Positions 9,196 through 18,025 of a DNA stretch of 64,000 nt are shown here, piece by piece. Position 1 is the stretch's first letter. Each line of letters begins with the position of its first letter. The position numbers were made by a program, and so were the translations under genes. The stretch covers positions 6,825,029 through 6,889,028 of the forward strand of contig NZ_CP036343.1 in the NCBI RefSeq assembly GCF_007746795.1, read 5' to 3'. This DNA is from Gimesia algae (GTDB lineage: Bacteria > Planctomycetota > Planctomycetia > Planctomycetales > Planctomycetaceae). Below the pieces are notes generated by a model. The model worked only from the letters and a program-made list of their open reading frames with translations. It was not told where the DNA came from and did no database searches.

Positions 9196-10419
9196 TCAGT
9201 CGATCTGTTTTTTCAGTTTGGAGATGTGTGACAACAGTTCTTCTTCGTCACACATACCGGTGAAGTACCAGCAGATCATTTCATACGTTCGTAGTGTGGG
9301 CTTACGCCCGGTCCACAGACTGATCAGCATGCTGGCGATGATTGCGCAGTAGGTTTGAATTTCTATCCCATTCTGTGAATGGCTCAGCAGATGACGACAG
9401 CCCAGCATGTGCTTGAAGAAGCGAAAAAAGATTTCAATCGTCCAGCGATACCGGTATAACAGAGCGATGATTTCCGCGGGAACATCCGTGAGATTGGTCA
9501 CAAGACGTAGCACGCCATCGCAGGAAGGACCAGTTTTCTTTCCGCCGTAACGAGTTCGTTTCTGGTGGGGAGCCATCTCGATTTGAATCAGTCGCAGCGG
9601 ATGGTTGGGTTTTAATTTCTTCTGAGCCGATCCCAGTTGAATGTTTTCGTCGCTTAATACACGAGCGGCCCTGTCTGCCTCGCTGAGTTCTCGTTGAGAG
9701 ACCACATCATAAACACTGTTGTTGCGAATTCGGCAGACGTAACTGCTACCCGCATCAACGATGCGGTTAAACAGTTCGAATTTCGCATAACCACGATCCA
9801 TGACATAAGTGCGATCTGATTCAACAGCGCGCTCCATTACGGCTCGCTCATCGTATTCTCCGCCTCCTGTTGGTGTGACGTCAATCCGCGTGGGAACATG
9901 ACGGTCTACTTCGAAGTGCGTATGTAGAGTCCATTTCAACGTACCTGTGTCGCCAGACTGGGAATCCCGAAAGGAGGCCATTGCGATTCGAGGTAATGCG
10001 GTGATGACTGTACCGTCAACCAATGTCAGCGTGTGTTTAATATCCTGGAGCCGGCTGTCTTTGGCAATCGGAGCCAGCTTTTCGCCTAGCGCTGCGATGA
10101 TTGGTTTGAGCCGTTCTGAATCGAAGACGGCCACCGATTCAGAGAGCGAGCCCAGGGATGCCCTTGGGCACTTTAGTTTTTTCTGGACCTTCTTTAATTC
10201 GCTGGCCTGCTGTAAACCGCGCAGGGAAGTCACGATGGGATTGAACAGATAAAGCAGAATCAACGTGCAATACTGGTCCATGTGCAGACTACGATTACCT
10301 GCCCGGTCACGTTCACATCCGACATCATGCAGTGTTTGCAGCAAGCTGTCGAGCTGACGGAAGTATTTCAGCCCGGTGATATCCTGCTCTTCGATTTCAG
10401 CGCGTTTCGCACGTGGCAT
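9196..10419 (-). CDS. IS4-family transposase
   Basis: An apparently intact 407-residue DDE transposase. Visible motifs are the first Asp region ([17 protein letters not shown]), the second ([20 protein letters not shown]), and the IS4 Y-R-E signature ([24 protein letters not shown]). It lies directly upstream of the DUF1559 gene, in the same orientation. I could not fix the terminal inverted repeats: CAACGCG-type sequences flank the frame (about 9190 and 10440) but match poorly. This is the only transposase in the window that could still be active. Confidence 0.9.
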   Translation of the reverse strand: MPRAKRAEIEEQDITGLKYFRQLDSLLQTLHDVGCERDRAGNRSLHMDQYCTLILLYLFNPIVTSLRGLQQASELKKVQKKLKCPRASLGSLSESVAVFDSERLKPIIAALGEKLAPIAKDSRLQDIKHTLTLVDGTVITALPRIAMASFRDSQSGDTGTLKWTLHTHFEVDRHVPTRIDVTPTGGGEYDERAVMERAVESDRTYVMDRGYAKFELFNRIVDAGSSYVCRIRNNSVYDVVSQRELSEADRAARVLSDENIQLGSAQKKLKPNHPLRLIQIEMAPHQKRTRYGGKKTGPSCDGVLRLVTNLTDVPAEIIALLYRYRWTIEIFFRFFKHMLGCRHLLSHSQNGIEIQTYCAIIASMLISLWTGRKPTLRTYEMICWYFTGMCDEEELLSHISKLKKQID

Positions 10420-11205
10420 AACGGATGCCTCTAACAGTCAACGCGCCTTCCTGCGTGCAATTTGACCAATTTACAAACCACGAACATCACAAAACCGACA
10501 AAATAAACCTGTTCGCGACACAATTAAAAAGATAGCATAAACCGTGCCGAACACTTTTGGGGCGGGTCAGATGTCAGTAGCGGGTTTATATACAACATTC
10601 TGACGATTGTCAGAATAATATACGTAAAAGAGACCAGAGTCAAGCATCTGTTTGACAGAAACAATTTGCCTGTTGATATGAACGGATATCTCAGGTTTGC
10701 GCAAGTGAGATCCAGCAGAAGCTGGCTAATAATTCGCATTTACAAGACTTTCCAAACGGTGCGCGTGTTTTTTTACAGAGGGAAACGTTCCCAAGAATAT
10801 TTATATCATGCCGCGTTTCGTCATACCTGACGACTGCCTGAACACCAACAGCGGGTATGTGTATCGGACATGAAATACAGCTCTTTTCTACATGTGATTT
10901 CCAAACGGCATTCTTGATCTCAAAACACTTTTCGACATAACCGCTTTCTGAGAGTAAGTAAATACCGGAGAGGTTCTTGAATAGCAAGAAGATACCTAGG
11001 GGATTTCCCTATTGAAGATGAGGCTAATATCCGGTTTTCTAAGGAGTACGGGTTCTGTAACGTGATGCATAACAACAAGGTGTAATTCAGAAGCGGTGAT
11101 GTGAGTGTTACTAACACTGGGGGGAGGTAATTTCTACTTCATTGATTTTGTAATACTTAATGATTTAATCATATTGTGATTCAACAAATTTTGGGAGATT
11201 ATGAA
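10420..11205. other. Intergenic region with a small palindrome and a doubtful ORF
   Basis: Nearly 800 bases between the IS4 transposase and the acetolactate decarboxylase gene. A perfect 8-bp palindrome arm pair (ATTCTGAC/GTCAGAAT around GATT) sits at 10597-10616 and could be an operator or a weak hairpin. On the minus strand a 98-codon frame runs from 10987 to 10691; it is Cys-rich (SCISCPIHIP) but I recognise no family and see no ribosome-binding site, so I do not call it a gene. Confidence 0.4.
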
Positions 11206-11973
11206 ATGTGTCGACTAGCACTTATACTTCTTTTCGGGCTTTTCGTTGCGATGATCGGTAGTCTCAAAAGTACGATCGCCGGAGAGACAAAAAAAACGGG
11301 CTTAGTTCAATACGGCAAGATGCATGAAGTGATCGGCAAGCAAAAACATCAAGGCCGTGTCAAGTTTTCTGACCTGACCGCGAAGCCACATTTTTATGGA
11401 GTTGCAGCACTGGAATCTCTCGCTGGTGAAGCGACCGTTTTTGATGGAAAAGTCATTCTCACGAAGGTGAATTCTGATGGTGCTCTCAGTTCGGAAACAC
11501 TTTCCCAGAAAACGCAAGCCGCATTACTTGTGGGAGCTTATGTCGAGTCTTGGACTGAGCATTCCGTTACTACGACCGTTAAGTCTGACGATTTAGATTC
11601 ACTGATTGAACAGACAGCGAAGAAAATAGGTCTCAATACTAATGAACCGTTTATGTTCGTCATTCAGGGTGATTTCCAAAATGTCCGTGCTCATGTGATC
11701 AACGGGGCTTGTCCGATACGAGCCCGAATGCAAAAAGAGGATCTCCCTGAGAGAAAGCGACCTTACGAAGCGGATCTCATAAAAATCACAGGAAAGCTTG
11801 TTGGAGTCTTCGCTAAGGATTCTGTGGGTGATATCACACACCCCGCGACATCAACCCACTTGCACTTACTCTATAAAGATGATCGGAGTGGTGAGATGCG
11901 GACTGGCCATGTTGAGCAAGTCACGTTACAACCAGGTGTGACTCTGATGCTGCCGGAGGAAGTAGCGAAATAG
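11206..11973 (+). CDS. Acetolactate decarboxylase-like protein, exported
   Basis: A protein of about 255 residues resembling alpha-acetolactate decarboxylase (AlsD/BudA), which turns acetolactate into acetoin. The N-terminal half has the YGKMHEVIG, VKFSDL and LESLAGEATVFDGKV blocks. The zinc-binding pattern is present near the end (HLH then GHV, about H218, H220, H235), with four more residues between than in the usual enzymes. A hydrophobic signal-like segment (LALILLFGLFVAMIGSL) precedes it, so it may be secreted or periplasmic. The ATG at 11206 follows GGGAG. No acetolactate synthase is adjacent, and the substrate could have diverged. Confidence 0.75.
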   Translation: MCRLALILLFGLFVAMIGSLKSTIAGETKKTGLVQYGKMHEVIGKQKHQGRVKFSDLTAKPHFYGVAALESLAGEATVFDGKVILTKVNSDGALSSETLSQKTQAALLVGAYVESWTEHSVTTTVKSDDLDSLIEQTAKKIGLNTNEPFMFVIQGDFQNVRAHVINGACPIRARMQKEDLPERKRPYEADLIKITGKLVGVFAKDSVGDITHPATSTHLHLLYKDDRSGEMRTGHVEQVTLQPGVTLMLPEEVAK

Positions 11974-12064
11974 AAGGATTGATCGAAGCTCTGTGATGTC
12001 GAATCTGTTCGGATGAATGACGTTTGGTGGGCATATTCGCATCCTTTTAATGGTCCAGAATGAC

Positions 12065-12111
12065 TTTTCTGTTTGTCTGCTGGAGCGGAGCAGAAGCAGA
12101 CAAACAGAAAA
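12065..12111. repeat. Palindromic repeat unit, copy 2 (solitary)
   Basis: It has the same hairpin as at 3053-3103: TTTTCTGTTTGTCTGCT pairs perfectly with its mirror around the loop GGAGCGGAGCAGA, and TATGCCTCCGG follows. Here it is not attached to a transposase. Similarity to copy 1 fades on both sides of about 12060-12125. Confidence 0.8.
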
Positions 12112-12230
12112 CTATGCCTCCGGCAGCCGAGGGGACTCATTTGACTTAACAACCGAGTTGCTCAAAATATTTGTGGCACTTTTGTGGCATTTATTTTTGC
12201 CTATAAAGGATTAACTGCTGATACTAGTTC

Positions 12231-12258
12231 TTGACAGGTGGCAGAATAAGTCTATTAT
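12231..12258 (+). promoter_or_regulatory. Sigma-70-type promoter for a small transcript
   Basis: A perfect TTGACA at 12231-12236 and TATTAT at 12253-12258 are separated by 16 bases. The predicted start of transcription is about 12265. No protein frame follows, but two hairpins and a T-run do, so it is likely the promoter of a small RNA. Confidence 0.6.
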
Positions 12259-12264
12259 TATAGT

Positions 12265-12386
12265 CTCATACACATAGGTAGCCCGGCAACAATTCAGCGG
12301 TCAGAGAATCCCCCTCTCTCCGCATCCAATGAACAATGGCTCGTAACCTCTTGTAAATAAGTGGTTTGCGAGCCATTGTTTTTTTT
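12265..12386 (+). ncRNA. Candidate small RNA, about 120 nt
   Basis: The unit runs from the promoter above to a rho-independent terminator. A first hairpin at 12297-12323 pairs GCGG/CCGC and AGAGA/TCTCT around the loop ATCCCCC. The loop and descending arm (CCCCCUCUCU) are complementary to purine-rich Shine-Dalgarno-like sequence, a common design in regulatory RNAs. A second, longer hairpin at 12332-12380 is the terminator. There is no coding potential. It does not fit 6S, SRP RNA, tmRNA or RNase P as far as I can judge. Confidence 0.5.
12332..12386 (+). terminator. Rho-independent terminator
   Basis: AACAATGGCTCG at 12332-12343 pairs perfectly with CGAGCCATTGTT at 12369-12380. A further AACC/GGTT pairs inside, and a run of T residues follows to 12386. 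It works only in the plus direction because of the T-run. Confidence 0.8.
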
Positions 12387-12551
12387 GTGCTCCCCTTTTG
12401 TCCCGTTTTTGGCCTTGCTCAGAAACTTCTGAGTTGGGGTCACTCGCAGTAACAGGGCCAGTAAAAACATCGCTCCCAAACAGCAAGGTTCATAGGGACT
12501 TCCCCCTGAGTTTTGGCCTGTGTATGCTGAAAGGCGAAACGACGGTATGGC

Positions 12552-15500
12552 TTATTCTCCGCCGATACTCCATACGAAGACTCGTCCCTCTTGTGTGCCA
12601 GCGATGATCCGGTTGCTTTTGGACGAGACATTGAGATCTCCAATCGAACGCGTCGGAACATTGAATTCCGACAGACGCTTCAGTGAACCGGCCTCATCAA
12701 TGAATACCCCATTGCTGAAACGGAGCATGACCAGAAACGGGCTACCCGGAATGAAATCTATATGAGACAAACCATTCCGACGCGTTAAATTGCTCAACTG
12801 CTTTCCGGTGGAAGCATTCCACCTGCAGACCTGGCTGTCTGCACCGCACGAAGTAATTTCCGTTCCATCTTCGCTGAATACGGCACCATTGACACTGGTT
12901 CGATGTCCCTTAAACTCCACAATCAATTTCCCATTGCTGGAGTCCCAGAGCTGGAAACGTCCAGGGAACTTCCAGCCACGCTCATTGATTGTGCTGGTCA
13001 ACAGCTGCTTACCATCAGGAGAATATTTAACAAAGCGGACAGCGCTGTCATGGGGTATTGTGAGTCGTGTTTTCCGCGTCGCAAAGTCCCAGACCCTGAC
13101 GGTCTGATCTTCAGATCCCGACGCGACTTGATTTCCATCAGGCGCAAAAGCGAGCGCCCAGATGCGACCTTTATGGCCATATCGTTTGTCGAGTCGCTTC
13201 ATCTGATCTAAATCCCAGAAGAACACCCCGCTCCCGAAACCAACCGTGACGGCATTCAATCCATTCGGTGAAAGGGCACCCGCTGAAATTACCTCTTCGT
13301 TATCAAGTGATTGAATTAACTTTCCGTTGTTGACATCCCAGATGCAGAGCTGTTTGTCATGACCGCCGGTCACAGCTCGCAGTCCCGATTCATCAAGCGC
13401 CGCAAACCGGACATAGCCTTCGTGGCCTGATAGCATGCGAGGCGGTTTCGGGGATTGCCAGCATTTTATAACTTCGCCTGGAACGATCGAAACCAGCAAT
13501 GACGAACTGTCATCGGCAAACTTTAAGTCGCTGACCGGTCCTCCTGTGAAGACCATGGACAATTCACGGAAATTGATAAGATCAAAGGTCTGAACATATC
13601 CGGTGACGGTACCGACTGCTAGAACACGCTGATCCGCATTGAATGCAAGCGATGTAATCCCCTCGTCCGGGAAGGTGTCCTGCCACCTTATCATCTCAGC
13701 CATTACGGGATGATCCTGTGATTGAAGCTGAGCGGAGCGCAACGACTCTTTCCAGACCAGTTTACCTGTCTGTGTATCCCAGAGCCTGAGTTCTCCCTGT
13801 CGATCACCGCTGACCAGCAAGTGACTGTCCGGGCTGAAAGCCAATGCCTGGACTAAACCGTCATGACCATTCAGAGTCGAGCGTTTGGATTGTTGGGCGA
13901 CATCCCAGATCACAACAATGCCACCCTCGCCAGCTGTGGCAGCCCAGCGTCCATCAGGTGAGTACGCCGCCGCTCTGACCCGGCCTTTATGCGCTTGTCG
14001 AGAAACCGGTGGAGAATCGTTCCCCAGATTGACCCAGACTGCAGTCCCGACTGCGTCGCCTGCCAGTAACTGTTTTCCATCTGGTGCCAGTGACAGCGAT
14101 GTGATTGCAGATCCAGATCTGGATACCGGAATGCTAGCTGTCAAAGTGGATTTCTTCAAATCCCATACCTCAACTTTGCCAGTATATGTTCCACAGTAAA
14201 TCTGGTCAGGATCAGCCACAACTGTGGTCATATAGTTCTTGTCGTTCATCGCCTTCGATTCAGGGAAGGTAATTTGTTGTTGCACCAGGCCGGTTTCGAT
14301 GTCCGTTCTGATGATGTTGTCGGGGCCTTTCACTGAGACAAGTGTCTTGTCGTCTGAACTGAATTTCGGTGCAACCAGGGGGCCGTCGATTTCCTGTTTT
14401 TCTAACCACCGGGGCGCAAACAATTGATCGCGGGTGATCACCAGTAAATCCCCCGTCTCTGTTGCGGCAACCCAGAACCGTCCCTCCTGATCGGTCGCAA
14501 GCGCAGCCACAGGGGTGTCAAGTTTCACTTTTTCTGTTTGTGCAGGTTTCGTTTGATTCCCGAACGTAAGTGTCCCATTCGCTGTCGCATAAGCAAAATT
14601 CTGTGACCGCGAAGCGACGGCAACGGTGGTCATTCTTTGCGAGGGCTTCAGTGTTTTACTTTCAGTAAGGGTCGGCTGAAATGGGGGAGGCATCAAATCT
14701 TTTCCCGTGGAAGCCGCGATGACATGCAGGCTGAGATCCGGGAACAGACCAAAGAGACTGTCGTCGTCAGCCGCCTGAACCCACGTATTTTCCGGCAGCT
14801 TGACTTCATTCTTGAAAACGAGTGCATTGTTTTTGAAATGATACCAGCGGAGTTTGTCGTCCGTTCCCAGCGTCCAAAGTCGATCCGGCGCGACAAATTT
14901 GACTTCAGAGGCAAAGCGGTCCTCTCCATCAATGGCCTGGGAAATTAACTTTCCGGTTTCGACATCCCAGATGAAGAGTCGATTGTCGTGACCTAAACTG
15001 GCTAATTTTTTCCCATCGGGCGAGAAGTCGAGTCCCCCGATTGACAATCGGTGCCGCTCCCAGCGTCTGGCTGGTCCCTCAGGTATCGGCTGCAGTACCA
15101 CAGTTCGGTCCCTGGCTCCATAAGCCAGAACCTGACTGTCAGGCGAAAACGCTACGGACGTCACTCCCAATGGTTCGTGGCACTCTTTGACCACCTGTCC
15201 AGACTGCAGATCCCAAATTTGCAACAATGATCCCTCGGCATTGATGTGACGACTGACGGCAGTATATCGTCCATCCGGTGACACACTGAGTTTTTCGATA
15301 CTTGGAGTAGAATAAACAACAGCATCCTGCTTCCCACCAAAGTAGCCGGGACCGATCCTGGGGGAAGTATCAGTCTGATCAACAGCAACCGGTGGGGACG
15401 ACGGCACTTTGTTTTCTAATGGAGTTGCAGGAGCGTCTACTACCGTCTCGGAAACAGTGGCCGGGGTGCTGGAAACCGCCACCGTTTGAGGCTGTTCCTT

Positions 15501-15641
15501 ACTGGAACTGACAGCCACCTTCGACTCGTGAGCAGGCGTGGCTGTGTTACTGTCTGTGCGGTTACATCCCTGCAGGGTTAACAGACCGAGGATCAGGGAC
15601 AGAAACACTTTTGGGTTGCTCAAATAGTTCCTCATGCTCAC
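12552..15641 (-). CDS. WD40-repeat lipoprotein
   Basis: About 1029 residues. A lipoprotein signal peptide (LSLILGLLTLQGC, lipobox LQGC) and a Ser/Thr/Pro-rich linker lead into many WD40 blades through to the C-terminus; clear ones include AVAFSPDSQVLAYG, LDFSPDGKKLASLGHDNRLF, LAFSPDSHLLVSGDRQGELR, FAPDGNQVASGSEDQTVRVW and ITSCGADSQVCRWN. The blades make one or two beta-propellers, a scaffold for protein contacts. The GTG at 15641 overlaps the stop of the FecR gene; an in-frame ATG lies at 15635. It is the last gene of the ECF sigma/FecR operon, so it is likely part of the surface system that sigma factor serves. Confidence 0.9.
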   Translation of the reverse strand: MSMRNYLSNPKVFLSLILGLLTLQGCNRTDSNTATPAHESKVAVSSSKEQPQTVAVSSTPATVSETVVDAPATPLENKVPSSPPVAVDQTDTSPRIGPGYFGGKQDAVVYSTPSIEKLSVSPDGRYTAVSRHINAEGSLLQIWDLQSGQVVKECHEPLGVTSVAFSPDSQVLAYGARDRTVVLQPIPEGPARRWERHRLSIGGLDFSPDGKKLASLGHDNRLFIWDVETGKLISQAIDGEDRFASEVKFVAPDRLWTLGTDDKLRWYHFKNNALVFKNEVKLPENTWVQAADDDSLFGLFPDLSLHVIAASTGKDLMPPPFQPTLTESKTLKPSQRMTTVAVASRSQNFAYATANGTLTFGNQTKPAQTEKVKLDTPVAALATDQEGRFWVAATETGDLLVITRDQLFAPRWLEKQEIDGPLVAPKFSSDDKTLVSVKGPDNIIRTDIETGLVQQQITFPESKAMNDKNYMTTVVADPDQIYCGTYTGKVEVWDLKKSTLTASIPVSRSGSAITSLSLAPDGKQLLAGDAVGTAVWVNLGNDSPPVSRQAHKGRVRAAAYSPDGRWAATAGEGGIVVIWDVAQQSKRSTLNGHDGLVQALAFSPDSHLLVSGDRQGELRLWDTQTGKLVWKESLRSAQLQSQDHPVMAEMIRWQDTFPDEGITSLAFNADQRVLAVGTVTGYVQTFDLINFRELSMVFTGGPVSDLKFADDSSSLLVSIVPGEVIKCWQSPKPPRMLSGHEGYVRFAALDESGLRAVTGGHDKQLCIWDVNNGKLIQSLDNEEVISAGALSPNGLNAVTVGFGSGVFFWDLDQMKRLDKRYGHKGRIWALAFAPDGNQVASGSEDQTVRVWDFATRKTRLTIPHDSAVRFVKYSPDGKQLLTSTINERGWKFPGRFQLWDSSNGKLIVEFKGHRTSVNGAVFSEDGTEITSCGADSQVCRWNASTGKQLSNLTRRNGLSHIDFIPGSPFLVMLRFSNGVFIDEAGSLKRLSEFNVPTRSIGDLNVSSKSNRIIAGTQEGRVFVWSIGGE

Positions 15642-17008
15642 CTCATGCCATTAGTTGATGGAACATCATTGTGAATTTGGGGAGACGACCTGTTTGCACG
15701 TGTGACCCAGATGCGATCGATCATGAAACCATCCGTTTCGCTTTCACCACTGAAAGTGATTTGCAACGGGATACAACCAAGTGCCGGATTGTCTTGCGTA
15801 TAGGTTTGCAAATGAAATTCAGACAGAGGAATGCTGACCGTTCTCCATTCACCGGGCTGAGTCTGCCAGAGTCGTAAATCAACGTAACAGTAAGTCAAAA
15901 CTGGCTGGGGATTCTGATAGGTTCGGGCGTGCAAATAGATGTGAAACCAGCCTGGAGGTTGTATTTTAAATCTCAGATGGAGCAGCGAATCATCATGCCA
16001 GAAAAACAGGCCTGACGGGACCTGAGGTGACTGGATCTTCTGAACCGTCTGCATATCCTGCCGAACGGAAATCGATCTGACGGCCCCCTGGGAATTATTC
16101 GGCAGTGCATGCCTCACCTGTTGCCCCTCCCAGCCGACCGGAAGGCCATTTTCAAAATCGACGCTCCATTCATCCGCGGGACGCGGCCAATCGACTACAG
16201 AAAGTGGCCGTGATTCAAATACCGGCAGGAACTGCCCGGTTGACACGAACCGCTTTGATCCGTCAGATTTCCGCGTGACCTGGACTTTGCCTTCCAGGAC
16301 CGCAACCTCGCTCTGCCCGGGTATTGAGAGCAACTCAAGTTCAGTTCCCAGTACCTGCACTTCCGCATTAGGCAGGAAAAAAGTGAGTGGATTTCCAGGA
16401 CTTTGTGTCGTGACATTCGCGTTAATGCTGCCCGACGGAACACTGATTCCGCCGGTGGATTGGGGATAAACGACAACCTCTGTTTTCGGTTGCATTCGAA
16501 TTCTGGTCTGATCTGAAAGCTGTAAAGTTGCCGAACTCCCACGCCCGGTTTGCACGCTATCTCCTGGTTGCAATGATTGAGAATTTCTGATCACCTCTTC
16601 TGGAGAAATCCAAAAGGGGGGCTGCTTGTTTCGAACAATTCCAACCCGACCGGAGACGCCGACTATTTTTATGGGTGCATCCTCAACCGATCCATTCCAG
16701 TCCAACCAGCCGACGACAACCATCAGCAACATGATCACCGCAAGCGAGACCTGCCACCAGCCCCTCTTGGAACGGATTGGGCGAACTGGAGAAACCTGTT
16801 TCTCCGAGGTGGGTAAATCGTCTGGTTCAACGTCATACTGCCAGCGTAATTGAGTCAGTAGCTGGCAGAAGCGAACATACTCTACACGAAATTCTTCATC
16901 AACCTGCAATAATTCGATCAGCCGGCGTTCCTGTTCCTCGGTCAGTTCGTTATCTGCCATTGCGTTGAGCAGAATTGACCGTTCTTCTGACTGATTAAAC
17001 TGAGTCAT
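15638..17008 (-). CDS. FecR-domain membrane protein (putative anti-sigma or sensor)
   Basis: About 456 residues from the ATG at 17008, which overlaps the sigma-factor stop (ATGA). The N-terminal cytoplasmic part (SILLNAMADNELTEEQERRL) resembles the anti-sigma-like start of such planctomycete proteins. One membrane helix (WWQVSLAVIMLLMVVVGWL) follows, then a FecR domain (LQPGDSVQTGRGSSATLQL, ... VQVLGTELELLS, VAVLEGKVQV). The C-terminal third is a beta-rich domain that may bind carbohydrate (VDFENGLPVGWEG ... WRTVSIPLSEFHL). Overlap with both neighbours indicates coupled translation. Confidence 0.85.
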   Translation of the reverse strand: MTQFNQSEERSILLNAMADNELTEEQERRLIELLQVDEEFRVEYVRFCQLLTQLRWQYDVEPDDLPTSEKQVSPVRPIRSKRGWWQVSLAVIMLLMVVVGWLDWNGSVEDAPIKIVGVSGRVGIVRNKQPPFWISPEEVIRNSQSLQPGDSVQTGRGSSATLQLSDQTRIRMQPKTEVVVYPQSTGGISVPSGSINANVTTQSPGNPLTFFLPNAEVQVLGTELELLSIPGQSEVAVLEGKVQVTRKSDGSKRFVSTGQFLPVFESRPLSVVDWPRPADEWSVDFENGLPVGWEGQQVRHALPNNSQGAVRSISVRQDMQTVQKIQSPQVPSGLFFWHDDSLLHLRFKIQPPGWFHIYLHARTYQNPQPVLTYCYVDLRLWQTQPGEWRTVSIPLSEFHLQTYTQDNPALGCIPLQITFSGESETDGFMIDRIWVTRANRSSPQIHNDVPSTNGMR

Positions 17009-17550
17009 GAGCGCGCCTCTGCAGACAGGGTCCGTTCGATACACTGACGCAATTTCTCTCGAACTCGCCGTAAGGATTCAGAGACCGCCTTGGAGGTTTT
17101 CCCAATCTCGGCCGCTAATGAATTGACGGCACCGTCTGGCTGATATCGGCGGGATATTAATTCCTGCTGAGAGGTAGTTAGTTTTTGCATGCAATTCTGC
17201 AGGGCGGCGTTCCGGTGATCGTATTGCTCTGATTCCGTACTGGCAACCTTTGCAAGCTTCTCCAGTAAAACATCATCAAATGTAATCCCCTTGCGGGCCT
17301 GTTGTGATCGGTGTGCCAGAACCTGGAGACGAGCTATCGCAAATGCCCAGGCCAGGTAATTAGTGCCCGGCTTATACGTCTCCCGTTTTCGCCACAAAAC
17401 CACGTTCGTTTCCTGCAGAATGTCATCTGCATCGGTCGAATGCCCCACGAGAGAGTAAATGAATGCATAAATCCTGCGTTGCGATTGAGCAATTAACCGG
17501 ACATGCTCCCCGGATTCAGTTTCTGCTGCTTGATTGTCATCGTTATTCAT
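17005..17550 (-). CDS. ECF-type RNA polymerase sigma factor
   Basis: A 181-residue sigma factor with region 2 (QRRIYAFIYSLVGHSTDADD, ILQETNVVLWRKRETY, YLAWAFAIARLQVLAHR) and region 4 (LQNCMQKLTTSQQELISRRY, then SLAAEIGKTSKAVSESLRRV). It resembles the subgroup of sigma factors abundant in planctomycetes and verrucomicrobia that is encoded with FecR/LamG-type proteins. It is the first gene of a three-gene minus-strand operon with overlapping frames, and probably transcribes that operon. Confidence 0.92.
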   Translation of the reverse strand: MNNDDNQAAETESGEHVRLIAQSQRRIYAFIYSLVGHSTDADDILQETNVVLWRKRETYKPGTNYLAWAFAIARLQVLAHRSQQARKGITFDDVLLEKLAKVASTESEQYDHRNAALQNCMQKLTTSQQELISRRYQPDGAVNSLAAEIGKTSKAVSESLRRVREKLRQCIERTLSAEARS

Positions 17551-17670
17551 ACTGATTACCCCGTCTTAAGGGAATAAACTCAGCCTGGAATTTCCCACGA
17601 CAATTTCTATGGATATTTAAAATTTATCAATAAATCACTGGCTATTACAGATGGAAAGCCAATTAATCCC

Positions 17671-17779
17671 TAGTGCTTTGTCAAGCTACAAATTGAGGGA
17701 TGGGGGTGTTGTTTACGTGCTCCGTTGTCGCACTCTCGTAATATCTATCAACCCAAATTTTAAGAATGACACTCCACTA
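17671..17779. repeat. MITE-like repeat, copy 1
   Basis: A 109-bp sequence starting TAGTGCTTTGTCA and ending TGACACTCCACTA; the ends are imperfect inverted repeats (10 of 13 match). It is about 95 percent identical to 54960-55069. It holds no gene and lies between the sigma-factor and sialidase genes. The ends carry TA at the borders, as expected for an IS630/mariner-type target, but the parent element is not in the window. Confidence 0.85.
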
Positions 17780-17826
17780 ATGTTACTTTTCGCCTTTTCT
17801 TCTCACATTCTACCTGGATCAGGAAA

Positions 17827-17856
17827 CGGTTGCAGACTCCATCAGCTCTGCAACCG
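17827..17856. repeat. Perfect 10-bp hairpin
   Basis: CGGTTGCAGA pairs with TCTGCAACCG around a 10-base loop. It lies between the MITE copy and the sialidase gene. There is no T-run in the plus direction and only a short one in the minus direction, so it may be a terminator remnant or a regulatory site. The rest of 17551-18025 shows nothing else. Confidence 0.5.
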
Positions 17857-18025
17857 GAAAGTGTATCTCAAGCTCATCATTCTTAACCTGGCGGTAATTA
17901 TCAAATAATGAAATGACTTTTGAGTGATGCGAGGTTTATAATAATTACTTTCTCATTCTTCGAGTGGAATCACTTTGGGACTTTCGGTGTATTGAAACAG
18001 TATTTTGATTAAGAGGAATTACGTG

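Noticed and set aside
9947-10252. Plus-strand frame of about 100 codons inside the IS4 transposase
   Set aside because: It is an antisense shadow of the transposase with no independent support.
9180-10450. Terminal inverted repeats of the IS4 element
   Set aside because: The best candidate pair around AACGCG matches in too few positions to be trusted; ends left undefined.
10691-10987. 98-codon minus-strand frame
   Set aside because: No family resemblance, no ribosome-binding site, and the region has typical non-coding base use; recorded only in the intergenic note.
12303-12328. Resemblance of AATCCCCCTCTCTCCGC to the 3' end of a tRNA-Ser, suggesting an attachment site
   Set aside because: No T-loop GGTTCGA, no CCA end and no upstream tRNA body; the same bases form a good hairpin within the candidate small RNA.
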